Source of the DNA: a virus
Virus record (IMG/VR): IMGVR_UViG_3300008108_004064
Coordinates: 1-64,000 of that record
Strand: one strand, 5' to 3'
Length of the DNA: 64,000 nucleotides
This document shows positions 8,929-18,218 of the stretch, in pieces. Made by a program: the position numbers and the translations under genes. The number at the start of each line of letters is the position of its first letter. Position 1 is the stretch's first letter. The notes beneath the pieces are model-generated. The model was not told the DNA's origin. It worked only from the letters and a program-made list of their open reading frames with translations, and made no database searches.

Positions 8929-10548
8929 ATGCCATCACAAAGAAATTTTTCAAACGTAAATGTAGGTACCTCTCCTAATAGCGGAGATGGAGATCTTTTA
9001 CGAGATGCATTTACAAAGGTAAATGAAAACTTTTATTCTTTGTATTCCGGAGGGCAATTTTTAGGGTTTCCTACAGATGGTAGACTTACTCCAGGATATA
9101 CTTGGGCAAATGATAAAGATACAGGTATGTATCGTTTAGGTCCAGGTAGAATTGGATTTACTCTAAACGGGTCGGACTCTTTAAATTTAAATGAGGATGG
9201 TACTATTACATGGTTTAGCGCCCCCTTAGCTACGCAAGGATATGTTAATTCTCAGTTAACAAATTTTACCGGCGGAGTTAGTGCAGCTAATATCACAGTT
9301 GTTGTGGGTACAACCTCAGCGAATGTTACTGTAAATGGCGTTCCAGTGGTTTCTTCGTTACCCACTTTAGGCAACCACGAAGGTCGAATAGTATTTTTTA
9401 ATGGTGATGTTTGGATATTTACTGGTTATCCTACCGGCAATGGTGGAGGATTACCGGCAAACCCGGGAATCGCTAGATTGGCAGGATCGGATTATAGATG
9501 GGTGAGATTCAGAGGTGACAATGCGATTCCAATTGGTACAGTTAAACCAGAAACTGCGCCCGAGGGAACTATCTTTTATGAAACCGGCAATGCCAAACCA
9601 TACCTATTTTTATCAGGTTCATGGAGAACTTTATCCAGCGTAATAACATCAAGTGCACCCTCTGGTTTAGAAGTGTTAGTTTCTTTACCGGCAACAGGTA
9701 GTCCAGATAATTATTCAGGAAGAACGGTTGTTGTTGGAAGCATTGCTTATATCTTCATAAGCGGTCAATGGAGAACTTTAAGTAGTTACGTATCAGGCGC
9801 GGGTGGTTCGGGTGGTATTAGTTTTGGAACTTCTTTACCTGCTACAGCAAACGTTGGAGAATTGTTTAGAGTAACGGCAGGTTCTGCGACACTTCCGGGA
9901 TTATACATTTATGATACAACTTGGAAATCTATTCCTCAATATACCGCAAATACAGTAATTGCTAGAATTCCGACTCTTGCAGCTTTGCCAACAGATACAA
10001 CTTATTATAATCCCGGCGATTTAGTTATTGTTGGTTCAGCAACATATATTTTAAATACGACAAAAACTTCTTGGGATTTCTTTACACCTAATAGCGGTTC
10101 GGGCACTATTACTGGCATTGCGCTAAACCCAAATCAAGTAGGTACTACAGAATTAGCTGCAAATGCAGTGACTGCCGCGAAGATTGCATCAAATACAATT
10201 ATTAGTTCAAAACTAGTAAGTAATACTTTAACCACAAGAGAGTTTGCGGATAATTCCGTCACATCTGCAAAATTGGCAGCAAACTCTATAACAACAAGCA
10301 AAATTCAAGATAATTCTATTACTGGTGAAAAGATTGCCGCTAACACTATTAATGGTGCTAAAATAGTTTCTGGAACTATTGGTAGATCTCAGTTAGCACC
10401 AAATGTATTCACAGGTGTAACCGTTAGCGCAAATAATCTAGCTGAAATTTCGTTAAACTTAGGAACTATAACGTCGGGAGTTTTAAGATCATCAGATAAT
10501 AGATTTGTAATAGATTTGAATAATAAATCAATTAGAATAGAATTGTAA
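8929..10548 (+). CDS. Tail fibre-like protein with repeated NSIT-x-x-KI motif
   Basis: This 539-residue protein begins with a segment common in T4-like fibre proteins (NFSNVNVGTSPNSGDGDLLRDAF, then KVNENFYSLY). The middle contains several repeated beta units built around SWRTLSS and PATxxxPG motifs. Near residues 400–500 come about seven imperfect 10–11 residue repeats of the type NSIT-x-x-KI or NAVTAAKI, which usually form a triple-stranded fibre shaft. The last 40 residues are a small beta cap ending in DLNNKSIRIEL. It follows the coiled-coil gene and precedes the NlpC/P60 gene by one base. A receptor-binding or fibre role is likely. Confidence 0.75.
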   Translation: MPSQRNFSNVNVGTSPNSGDGDLLRDAFTKVNENFYSLYSGGQFLGFPTDGRLTPGYTWANDKDTGMYRLGPGRIGFTLNGSDSLNLNEDGTITWFSAPLATQGYVNSQLTNFTGGVSAANITVVVGTTSANVTVNGVPVVSSLPTLGNHEGRIVFFNGDVWIFTGYPTGNGGGLPANPGIARLAGSDYRWVRFRGDNAIPIGTVKPETAPEGTIFYETGNAKPYLFLSGSWRTLSSVITSSAPSGLEVLVSLPATGSPDNYSGRTVVVGSIAYIFISGQWRTLSSYVSGAGGSGGISFGTSLPATANVGELFRVTAGSATLPGLYIYDTTWKSIPQYTANTVIARIPTLAALPTDTTYYNPGDLVIVGSATYILNTTKTSWDFFTPNSGSGTITGIALNPNQVGTTELAANAVTAAKIASNTIISSKLVSNTLTTREFADNSVTSAKLAANSITTSKIQDNSITGEKIAANTINGAKIVSGTIGRSQLAPNVFTGVTVSANNLAEISLNLGTITSGVLRSSDNRFVIDLNNKSIRIEL

Positions 10549-10549
10549 A

Positions 10550-11197
10550 ATGTTAGGTCATAATGTTTCTGATGAATTATTACAATTATTAGAAGTTGAG
10601 AAAAGATTAGAATTGACTCAACGAGAGGGAAAACTTTTTAAAAGAGCAAATGATGAAAATACTGTAGCAGTATTATTGAAAAAAGATAATTCCGAAATAT
10701 CTAAATTGACTTTAGAAGAAAGATCAGAAATGAATCACTCTAAAGTCATTTTCGTAACTATAGGGTCATCTAAAAACTTTTCAGAAGTTTTTATACCTAA
10801 TAGATATTTTGAAGATTTTAGTTATGAGGGAAGACCTTTTATACATGGGATGTTTGATTGTTACACGTTAGTCAGAGATTATTATAAAAGAAAATTTAAT
10901 ATCTTTTTACCAACTAATATACAAAGAGATTGGGAGTGGTGGAATAAAGGAGAGAATCTTTATTTAGAAAATGCTAAAAATTGTTTATTCGAGGAAGTAG
11001 AAGATATTAAAAAGCATGATGTCTTACTTATGAAAATTAATAGTCCAGTACCAAATCATGCTGCAATTTATTTAGGGGAAGGAAAAATACTGCATCATAT
11101 GGCTGGTAGATTTTCCACAATACAGAATTTAACTTTTTCCTACAAACAAAAAATTTCAATAATTTATAGAAATAATTTATTAAAAAATGTCAACTAA
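10550..11197 (+). CDS. NlpC/P60-family tail peptidase
   Basis: This 215-residue protein has the NlpC/P60 Cys-His arrangement. Cys104 lies in the FDCYTLVRDYY helix, His170 in VPNHAAIYLG, and a second His pair follows in ILHHM. The fold resembles the C-terminal domain of lambda tail protein K. The first 90 residues carry no visible JAB/MPN metal motif, although gpK-type proteins often have such a domain there. In tails these enzymes cut peptidoglycan during DNA entry; that role is inferred from the tail-gene context. The 3' end overlaps the next gene by 11 bases. Confidence 0.8.
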   Translation: MLGHNVSDELLQLLEVEKRLELTQREGKLFKRANDENTVAVLLKKDNSEISKLTLEERSEMNHSKVIFVTIGSSKNFSEVFIPNRYFEDFSYEGRPFIHGMFDCYTLVRDYYKRKFNIFLPTNIQRDWEWWNKGENLYLENAKNCLFEEVEDIKKHDVLLMKINSPVPNHAAIYLGEGKILHHMAGRFSTIQNLTFSYKQKISIIYRNNLLKNVN

Positions 11198-11717
11198 TGT
11201 TTTATGGGCGGGTACCGTATCTGGTAGAAAAATAGTTTCTATCTTTAATAATCCGGACGGACAAACCGGAAGTAATGTTCCTTTGAATAATCCTTTACCA
11301 AATTTAAATAGAATTTATTTTGATTCTAGATTTGAATATCTTAGTATAACTTCAAAAACAGAATTTATTCAAGCATATCCATCTATAGATGTAAATACTG
11401 ATCCAAATAATAACAAAGGCAAAGAGGCTTCAGAATACCCAAAACAGGGAACCAATACTTACACTATATTTAGACATAATTTGGGATATCCTCCTGCCGT
11501 TGTAGTAATAGATTACGATACGAGGGAATTAATAGGATCCAATATGTTTGTTCAAAATTTAGATAATAACTCTTATAGAACAGCGACTCTTATGGTAGAT
11601 ACTACAAACGTATATTTGAAAGAAAAATATTTCGTACGAAGAGTAGGATTGCCCGCAATAACTAGAAGATATACTTTACTAATTTTTGAAAATACTGCAC
11701 AGGTAACTTTAGTATAA
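11187..11717 (+). CDS. Predicted virion protein, unknown function
   Basis: This 176-residue protein begins inside the end of the NlpC/P60 gene. It is beta-rich, with alternating hydrophobic strands such as NTYTIFRHNLGYPPAVVVID and RRYTLLIFENTAQVTL, and has no signal peptide or membrane helix. The RHNLGYPPAVVVI stretch looks like a small phage tail module seen near fibre genes. I do not recognise a named family. Its place in the fibre operon supports a structural role. Confidence 0.55.
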   Translation: MSTNVLWAGTVSGRKIVSIFNNPDGQTGSNVPLNNPLPNLNRIYFDSRFEYLSITSKTEFIQAYPSIDVNTDPNNNKGKEASEYPKQGTNTYTIFRHNLGYPPAVVVIDYDTRELIGSNMFVQNLDNNSYRTATLMVDTTNVYLKEKYFVRRVGLPAITRRYTLLIFENTAQVTLV

Positions 11718-11719
11718 TC

Positions 11720-12892
11720 ATGTCTAAATACTTAATTAATTTAACCGCAAATTTAGTCACTTTAGGTAATGTATTCACCACGGAAAGAAGTTATTTGTAT
11801 AAAAATCCTGAACAATATTACGCAGGATCATCTTTTGCATTCACTAAAACGTTGTATGTACCCGAACTTAGAGTATTTCAGGAAACGTTAGAAGGATTAT
11901 CTATAACAAATTTTACGCAAATTCCTTTGCGGGAAAGTTTACCTCCAGATATACCGTTTTCTGGACCTTTTTTGCAAAACTATTCTGCAGATGGCACTCT
12001 AAATACTTCATCATTCATTAACTTATTATTAATTGATAAGCCACCTCTTAGAACAGGATTTTTCGATTTTTATGTTAATGGATATATATTCTCAGGGCTT
12101 ATAACTAAACTTACGCAGTATAAACATTATAATTGGCAACAGGATGGTTCTAAATATAGTTATATAGAGCAACCAGTACCATTAGGATATGGTATACAAA
12201 TAAGTTCTAACCAATTATATACTGCAGAACTAGAATCCGACGGAAGTTATTCTTTGTTCCCCACCCCCTTATTTTTATTTTTATCGAGTTTAACTGGAAA
12301 TGAAGAAATACTTTCATCTGCTTCTAACTTAGATCCAAACACATATACTAATAATATACCCGGGTTACCTGAAGGCACTACTTTAGATTCTTTTCCTATA
12401 AGTAATACTATAGGTTCCTTACCGATAAGTTTATTCTATATTTCTGAGGCAGATGCTTTAAGATATATTGCATCATATCCAAATCTAATAGAAAGTGTCG
12501 GAAATAGTCCTACTGTAGGACAACAACTTTATGCGTCTGCTACAAGTAACAAAGAAATAACGTTCGATCCAATTTCATATCTGAACAAATATTCTGACGT
12601 TAGGCAATTATATGGATATGATACTTATGGTGCGACTGTACATTATATAACGATAGGGTATTATCAGGGAAGAACAATAGATAATGCTAGCTCAGAAAAT
12701 ACTTTAACTGGCGGTTTATATGATGAGCGAAATAGTGCTATTGATTTAACTAATAATTTAATAATTTGGCCTGAGGGTGAGACAATAGTTCCCTTGGGAG
12801 CCGGATTATCATACAAATATAATACGAGAACATATTTTTTAAATACCTCAGTTGAATTAGAAGGTAATTTAAAATATTTGGGAGTTCATTGA
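11720..12892 (+). CDS. Predicted adhesion protein with FDPxxYLxxYxD segment
   Basis: This 390-residue protein is in the fibre operon. Near residues 285–320 it carries a segment found in many bacterial surface proteins, often beside DUF4214: FDPISYLNKYSDVR, then YGATVHYITIGYYQGR. An earlier degenerate copy (ALRYIASYPNLIESVG) lies near residue 252. The rest is beta-rich without a recognised domain. Function is not known; binding to a host surface glycan or protein is an inference from context. Its last four bases overlap the start of the next gene (ATGA). Confidence 0.6.
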   Translation: MSKYLINLTANLVTLGNVFTTERSYLYKNPEQYYAGSSFAFTKTLYVPELRVFQETLEGLSITNFTQIPLRESLPPDIPFSGPFLQNYSADGTLNTSSFINLLLIDKPPLRTGFFDFYVNGYIFSGLITKLTQYKHYNWQQDGSKYSYIEQPVPLGYGIQISSNQLYTAELESDGSYSLFPTPLFLFLSSLTGNEEILSSASNLDPNTYTNNIPGLPEGTTLDSFPISNTIGSLPISLFYISEADALRYIASYPNLIESVGNSPTVGQQLYASATSNKEITFDPISYLNKYSDVRQLYGYDTYGATVHYITIGYYQGRTIDNASSENTLTGGLYDERNSAIDLTNNLIIWPEGETIVPLGAGLSYKYNTRTYFLNTSVELEGNLKYLGVH

Positions 12893-13374
12893 TGAGTATT
12901 ATTATAGAGAAAGATAATTTTTTGATAACCGATGGTTTAGGTAAAACTAAATTTTCTTTAGATAGAAGAATTCCTCACATTATTTACAATTTACCTGGAC
13001 TTAATACAATACCTAGAATTACAGAAGCAGACCCAACCGCATCTAATATTGAAAGAACTGATGAGATAATTCTTATCAATAATACGTTAATAAATACTGA
13101 TGATTATTTTATTCTTCCATTTATATCTATAAATGGGGGATACGCAGATTCGGGCGATGCCGTAATTAATGCGACAGGATCAACTGTACTTAGAATCATA
13201 AAGCAGCCAAGTTCTGGAGAATTTTTAGGTTCTAGTATTTTAACTTTTAAAGTAGAACCTGAAACTTTAAAAATTGTATGTAAACATAGTTTCGAAAGAA
13301 AAGGATATACCAATATAGAAGGGGATGACCCGATTGTTATATCCTACAGAGTATACTACGGGAGATTTTCATGA
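12889..13374 (+). CDS. Predicted tail/fibre accessory protein, unknown function
   Basis: This 161-residue protein is coupled to both neighbours by four-base ATGA overlaps. The composition is beta-rich with short strands such as TVLRIIKQPSSGEFLGSS and ILTFKVEPETLKIVCKH. There is no signal peptide, membrane helix or catalytic motif that I can see. The tight coupling to the adhesion-like gene before it suggests co-translation and a shared place in the particle. Confidence 0.55.
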   Translation: MMSIIIEKDNFLITDGLGKTKFSLDRRIPHIIYNLPGLNTIPRITEADPTASNIERTDEIILINNTLINTDDYFILPFISINGGYADSGDAVINATGSTVLRIIKQPSSGEFLGSSILTFKVEPETLKIVCKHSFERKGYTNIEGDDPIVISYRVYYGRFS

Positions 13375-13589
13375 CACTACAAGTGACGAATTTATCAGTT
13401 AACTATTTAGAAGACTTTACTAAGATTACCTTAGAAGTTTATACGATGCAAGGTACCGTAGAAAAATTAAAAGATAAATTAATTCTAACACTGCCCGGTA
13501 AATATAATTCTATTAACGATACTTTAATGGAAGAAGTCGAAAAAGAATTAGTAAAAAACGGATTTAATTACACACCTTTGGTAAACTAA
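13371..13589 (+). CDS. Small protein of unknown function in the fibre operon
   Basis: This 72-residue protein starts in a four-base overlap with the preceding gene and ends two bases before the tailspike gene. It looks like a small alpha/beta protein: two N-terminal strands, a TMQGTVEKLKDKLIL segment, and a C-terminal helix MEEVEKELVKNGF. I do not recognise it. It may be an assembly chaperone for the following spike, but nothing in the sequence proves this. Confidence 0.5.
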   Translation: MTLQVTNLSVNYLEDFTKITLEVYTMQGTVEKLKDKLILTLPGKYNSINDTLMEEVEKELVKNGFNYTPLVN

Positions 13590-13591
13590 AA

Positions 13592-15163
13592 ATGGTTACA
13601 CAAGTTAACAGCCTTGCCTCTCAACTAGCCTTTGTAGATAAAATACGAGGTAGAAGAAGATCTATAACTGAAACTATAAGATTAGTAAATTCTATTGCAG
13701 CAAACACTGCATACGTAGAACAATTTGGAGCAATCGGTAATGGCACCACAGATGATTCTGCTGCATTTCAATCAGCGATTGATAGTCTTGGTACTACCGG
13801 CGGAAAGATAATTTTATCTAATGATAGGGTTTATCGTATAGCATCAAATATAACGATCAAACCAAGTTGCCATCTTGAAGGGCAACAAAATATGATTGGT
13901 AGTAATGGTTATAATTATTTTACCAATTATAATGCAATAGGTGGTTCTATTCGCTTAGATTCTAGAGCAACTATTAATATGAGATCTGGCTCTAGTATAA
14001 GCAAGATGTTGATTAGGCAAAGTAATTTAAATTATCTAAGTCCTACTTCTTTTGCCGGAACAGCTATTACTATATCAGGATCCATAACTAATCTTGGTAA
14101 TACTGCAATAGCCGCGGATGATACCAGTGTCAGCGATGTTATGATACTAGGATTTAATCAGGCGATTTTTGCGAATAACTCTCAGCGTTTGCGAGTTACC
14201 CAATGTAATATTGATTCTAATAACGGTATCCTAGTTAATTCCGCATATGATGTGCCTGTTATTAATCGTGTACATTGCTGGCCTTTTGCAACTATAGCAG
14301 CAGTAGCCAGAGGGTGGGCACCGAATCCTGGTGGTAACGCATTGACCAGAGTTGGTACTGCGTACAAGTTTCAGAATACTGTAGATTGGGGTAAAATTAC
14401 TGATAGTTTTTCGTACGGATATCAACGAGGATTTTGGGTAGATAGTAGTAATAGTTGCGAACTTACAGGTTGCGGCGCCGATAATGTACCCGAAGCCGGA
14501 GCTGGAGGTACAGGCCAAAGTGGAGATATTGGATTCTTAGTTACAGGCGGTAGTACAGATACATTATTAACTAATTGCCAATCTGCAAGTAATGAAAAAG
14601 GGTTTTATATTAACACGTTGAACAATCTACCCACTCAACTTACTAATTGCGTAGGTTGGTATAATAGAGACCATGGAGTACTAGTAGAAGGTGGCGATGT
14701 CACAGTACTTGGGGGAATTTATAGAAATAGTCAGTATGGAATTAAGGTTGATAGTGCTTCTAGTAATATAAATCTGCAGACAATTAGATTTAGCGATATT
14801 AGTACGAAACCTGTATTTAGTGCGGGGCCTTCCATAATTATGGAAGGAATTCATTTTGAAAATTGGACCAACAGTTCTCCTGCAATTTTCCCAACATCTA
14901 ATATCACTGTTCCTGTTAGCAATGTACTAACTATTCCGAATGAGGGCAAATTCTTTAACGTAACCAGTGCTAGCGGTTTGGGTAACGTACAATATGGATG
15001 GCCGGGTAGAACTGTAACTTTTAAATTTAATTCCAATATTATAGTGTTACAATCAACGGGCGATGCCGGAGGAATTAATTTGAAATCCACTGCAAATACT
15101 ATGGTATTAACTAACGGCACCTTAACGATAGTTAGTGACGGTACTTCTTGGTATGAAACCTAA
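13592..15163 (+). CDS. Tailspike-like right-handed beta-helix protein (pectate lyase 3 type)
   Basis: Residues about 42–110 have the classic start of a pectate-lyase-3 beta-helix: VEQFGAIGNGTTDDSAAF, then AIDSLGTTGGKIIL and VYRIASNITIKPSCHLEG. Many short rungs rich in N, G, S and V follow up to about residue 420 (TNCQSASNEKGFYI, VLGGIYRNSQYGIKV), then a C-terminal beta domain. This fold is typical of phage depolymerase spikes that cleave surface polysaccharide, but I cannot assign catalytic carboxylates or a substrate. The length of 523 residues fits the family. The short N-terminal 40 residues may be the particle-attachment part. Confidence 0.8.
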   Translation: MVTQVNSLASQLAFVDKIRGRRRSITETIRLVNSIAANTAYVEQFGAIGNGTTDDSAAFQSAIDSLGTTGGKIILSNDRVYRIASNITIKPSCHLEGQQNMIGSNGYNYFTNYNAIGGSIRLDSRATINMRSGSSISKMLIRQSNLNYLSPTSFAGTAITISGSITNLGNTAIAADDTSVSDVMILGFNQAIFANNSQRLRVTQCNIDSNNGILVNSAYDVPVINRVHCWPFATIAAVARGWAPNPGGNALTRVGTAYKFQNTVDWGKITDSFSYGYQRGFWVDSSNSCELTGCGADNVPEAGAGGTGQSGDIGFLVTGGSTDTLLTNCQSASNEKGFYINTLNNLPTQLTNCVGWYNRDHGVLVEGGDVTVLGGIYRNSQYGIKVDSASSNINLQTIRFSDISTKPVFSAGPSIIMEGIHFENWTNSSPAIFPTSNITVPVSNVLTIPNEGKFFNVTSASGLGNVQYGWPGRTVTFKFNSNIIVLQSTGDAGGINLKSTANTMVLTNGTLTIVSDGTSWYET

Positions 15164-15173
15164 GGTAAGATAA

Positions 15174-15506
15174 ATGGCTTCTACAAAAAATTTAGTAATA
15201 GATAAGGGAACTACTTTTGTCGAGTATATTAATTATTTAGACAATAGTAAAAATCCTATATCTTTACAAGGTTATACCGTTGCGGGTCAAATGCGCAGAT
15301 CGTTTTACACGGCAAATGCTATAACTTTCACTGCTAACATTGTTGATGCCGCAAATGGGAATGTTCAAATTTCTTTGACGGCGTCAGAAACAGCAAATAT
15401 AAAAGATGGCAGATATGTGTATGATGTTGAGGCAACAAGCAATGCTACGGTTAAAAGAATAATAGAAGGTTTGGTAACAGTATACCCCGGAGTTACAAAT
15501 GTCTAA
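15174..15506 (+). CDS. Small beta-sandwich virion protein
   Basis: This 110-residue protein has a pattern I know from T4-like cyanophages: a KNLVIDKGTTF start, then a SLQGYTVAGQMRRS strand, FTANIVDAANGNVQISLTA, and DGRYVYDVEA with a C-terminal IIEGLVTVYPGVT. It resembles the N-terminal domain of baseplate-peripheral BppU-type proteins, an adaptor fold for fibres. It lies between the tailspike and the neck gene 13, and its last eight bases overlap gene 13. An adaptor role for a fibre or spike is inference. Confidence 0.65.
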   Translation: MASTKNLVIDKGTTFVEYINYLDNSKNPISLQGYTVAGQMRRSFYTANAITFTANIVDAANGNVQISLTASETANIKDGRYVYDVEATSNATVKRIIEGLVTVYPGVTNV

Positions 15507-16242
15507 GGTAACCAACAGAGAACAATTAAGAGATTACTGCCTAAGAAGATTGGGTAGCCCTGTCATTGAAATTAACATTGACGATGATCAAATTGAAGAT
15601 CGTATTGATGACGCATTCCAATTCTACAGAGAATATCATTATGATGCAGTAGAATTAGTTTATTTGAAGCATGAAATTACTACAGAAAATTTAGCCAATG
15701 GCTATATTGAAATGAGCGATGCAGTTGTCGGAGTGAATAATATTTTTCCGTTTACTAATAAAACTACAGGAAATAATTTATTCAGCCTTCAATATCAAAT
15801 TTTAATTAATGATCTTTACAGCCTAATGTCTACAGATTTAATTTATTATTATCAGGTTAAAAGACATATTGAACTATTGAGTCAGCTTTTATCAGGAACT
15901 AAACCGATTAGATTCAATCGTCATATGAATAGATTATTTGTAGATATGAGCTGGGATGATAATCTAGATGTAGGAGACTATATTATAGTAGAAGCATATC
16001 GAATCTTAGATCCCGAGACATATCGAGATGTTTACGATGATCGTTTCTTGAAGATGTATACTACTGCTTTAATTAAGAGACAATGGGGGGAGAATTTGAA
16101 GAAGTTCTCCGGAGTACAACTCCCTGCAGGAGTAACAATTAATGCAGATAAAATTTATGACGAAGCAGTCGTTGAATTAAAACAGATTGAAGATGATATG
16201 CAGTCTAGCTTCGAATTACCTGTGAACTTTTATACAGGATAA
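15499..16242 (+). CDS. gp13: Neck protein gp13
   Basis: This 247-residue protein opens with REQLRDYCLRRLGSPVIEINIDDDQIEDRIDDAF, followed by FYREYHYDAVE, the hallmark of gp13 in T4-like phages. T4 gp13 forms part of the head-completion neck with gp14. The DPETYRDVYDDRFLKMYTTALIKRQWG segment near residue 170 is also family-typical. A 58-base gap with no clear signal separates it from gene 14. Confidence 0.9.
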   Translation: MSKVTNREQLRDYCLRRLGSPVIEINIDDDQIEDRIDDAFQFYREYHYDAVELVYLKHEITTENLANGYIEMSDAVVGVNNIFPFTNKTTGNNLFSLQYQILINDLYSLMSTDLIYYYQVKRHIELLSQLLSGTKPIRFNRHMNRLFVDMSWDDNLDVGDYIIVEAYRILDPETYRDVYDDRFLKMYTTALIKRQWGENLKKFSGVQLPAGVTINADKIYDEAVVELKQIEDDMQSSFELPVNFYTG

Positions 16243-16300
16243 TTATTAACAGGGTACATAGCAGAGTCTAATACCTGGTCAATAGAAAGTCAATACTTTT

Positions 16301-17044
16301 ATGCCTACAGTTAACCAATATTTTCAATCGGGAAGAAGTATTGGGGTTGCCTCTGAGCAAAACCTTTATGAGGATTTGATTATAGAATCCATGAAGATTT
16401 ATGGGTTCGAGGTTTACTATCTACCTAGAAAACCTGCAGGGTATGATGATATTCTAACTGAGAATACTGGAAATTATTATGAAAACGCATATCCCATTGA
16501 AATGTATATGGAAAATGTACAGGGGTTTCAGGGCGAGGGCGAACTGCTAACTAAGTTTGGTTTGGAAATTAGAGATTCGGCAAATTTTGTAGTTGCAAGA
16601 AAACGATGGTCGGAAACGATAGGTAGTACGGGCAACTCTATACTACCAGAAAGACCCGCTGAAGGAGATTTAATTTATTTTCCTTTAACCAAAGGTATTT
16701 TTGAGATACGAAAGGTTGATGGGCATGAACCTTTTTATCAGATAGGCAAGTTATACACATTCAAGTTATATTGCGAATTGATGCAGTTCTCCAATGAAAG
16801 ATTTAATACAGGAGTTGCTGAGATAGATGAAATTGCTGCAGGATTTGATCTTGGTGTTGATAATTTTGAGTTGGTACAAGAAAATGACGAAAGTATATTG
16901 CTTGAAACTAATGAGTTAACACCTATGATACAAGAAGGATATACTTCAGATAAACCGTTTGTTCTTGCAGATAATGAAAAATTCGAAAAAGAAAAAGATT
17001 CGGTTTTAGATTTTACTGAAAAAAATCCGTTTGGAGATATTTAA
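16301..17044 (+). CDS. gp14: Neck protein gp14
   Basis: This 247-residue protein matches gp14: it starts with TVNQYFQSGRSIGVASEQNLYEDLIIES and continues with MKIYGFEVYYLPRK, and later has GDLIYFPLTKGIFEIRKVDGHEPFYQ. With gp13 it forms the connector through which heads join tails. The C-terminus ends in NPFGDI, as in cyanophage relatives. The stop codon overlaps the start of gene 15 by one base (TAATG). Confidence 0.9.
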   Translation: MPTVNQYFQSGRSIGVASEQNLYEDLIIESMKIYGFEVYYLPRKPAGYDDILTENTGNYYENAYPIEMYMENVQGFQGEGELLTKFGLEIRDSANFVVARKRWSETIGSTGNSILPERPAEGDLIYFPLTKGIFEIRKVDGHEPFYQIGKLYTFKLYCELMQFSNERFNTGVAEIDEIAAGFDLGVDNFELVQENDESILLETNELTPMIQEGYTSDKPFVLADNEKFEKEKDSVLDFTEKNPFGDI

Positions 17045-17790
17045 TGTTAGATCAAAGATACTATTGGGGAACAGTTAGAAAGGCAATCGTTGCGTTTGGT
17101 AATATGTTTAATAATATTACCATCGAAAAGAAGGGGCCTAATAATACAACTATTGTTCAAAGAGTACCCTTATCGTATTCTCCTAAACAAAAGTTTTTAG
17201 CAAGAATAAATCAACAACCAAATGTTGATAAAGCTAGCATGCAGGTAATTTTGCCTCGCATGGGGTTTGAAATGGTTGCAATGGATTATGATCCTAACAG
17301 AAAAATTAGTCCCCTGCAACAAACTAGATCTCTAAGTGGTTCTACAACTGCAAGTACTCAGTATGCACCTACTCCTTATAATCTTACAGTTTTACTTTAC
17401 ATCTATGCAAGAAATCAGGACGATGGTCTGCAAATAATAGAACAAATTTTACCGTATTTTAATCCTGATTATAATTTAACGTTAAAGGCAATACCCGAAT
17501 TAAATATTCAGAATGATCTACCTATACTTTTAAATACTATAGGATTTGAGGATGATTATGAGGGAGATTTTACTACAAGAAGATCTGTAACTTGGACGTT
17601 GGGATTTACTGTAAAATTAAACTTCTATGGCCCTATTACCAAAACAGGAATCATCAAGAAAGTTATTGCAAATACTTTTGATAATAAGGATTTAACTAAT
17701 CAAAGACAAAAAATTACTGTACAAACTAATCCTAATACTGCAAATGTATCTGATGATTATAGTTATTTAGAAGTGTTTGAAGATTTTTAA
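17044..17790 (+). CDS. gp15: Tail sheath stabiliser gp15
   Basis: This 248-residue protein fits gp15, the tail terminator that caps the tube and sheath as a hexamer. Visible family features are YYWGTVRKAIVAFGNMFNNI at the N-terminus, VPLSYSPKQKFLARI, the QVILPRMGFEM strand, PYNLTVLLYIYARNQDDGLQIIEQILPYFNPDY, and RRSVTWTLGFTVKLNFYGP. T4 gp15 has the same block order. It starts in a one-base overlap with gene 14 and ends two bases before gene 16. Confidence 0.93.
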   Translation: MLDQRYYWGTVRKAIVAFGNMFNNITIEKKGPNNTTIVQRVPLSYSPKQKFLARINQQPNVDKASMQVILPRMGFEMVAMDYDPNRKISPLQQTRSLSGSTTASTQYAPTPYNLTVLLYIYARNQDDGLQIIEQILPYFNPDYNLTLKAIPELNIQNDLPILLNTIGFEDDYEGDFTTRRSVTWTLGFTVKLNFYGPITKTGIIKKVIANTFDNKDLTNQRQKITVQTNPNTANVSDDYSYLEVFEDF

Positions 17791-17792
17791 AA

Positions 17793-18218
17793 ATGAAAAA
17801 CTTAAAAAAATTAGATTCGTTATTTGACCTTGATCCGATGCCAGAATCATCTTCAGAATTAATTGTTCCTGAAAAAATGAATAGTAATAAATCATTGGAT
17901 CAGGAGGATGACTATCAACTAGCAAGACAAACTCTGAGAAAATTAATTCTAAAGGGGGATGATACTTTAGATAATTTAATAGAGTTATCTAAAAATTCTG
18001 AGACTCCGAGGCATTACGAAGTTGCTGGACAGTTTATCAAAACATTATCTGATGTGTCTAAAGACTTACTTGCACTCCAAAAACAAGTTAAGGATTTAGA
18101 AGTACAAGATTCTCCTAACCATATTAATACTCAGAATAACGTAGTATTTGCGGGGTCAACTAATGATCTTATGAAACTGCTAGGCAAAAAAGATAATGGC
18201 AAGTCAATCGACCAATAA
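17793..18218 (+). CDS. gp16: Terminase small subunit gp16
   Basis: This 141-residue protein sits directly before the large terminase with a 23-base overlap, the fixed place of gene 16. It is largely helical: an acidic N-terminus (LDSLFDLDPMPES), a central DDYQLARQTLRKLILKGDDTLDNLIELSK helix pair, and a QFIKTLSDVSKDLLALQKQVKDL coiled-coil stretch matching the oligomerising core of T4 gp16. It recognises DNA and regulates the packaging motor. Confidence 0.85.
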   Translation: MKNLKKLDSLFDLDPMPESSSELIVPEKMNSNKSLDQEDDYQLARQTLRKLILKGDDTLDNLIELSKNSETPRHYEVAGQFIKTLSDVSKDLLALQKQVKDLEVQDSPNHINTQNNVVFAGSTNDLMKLLGKKDNGKSIDQ

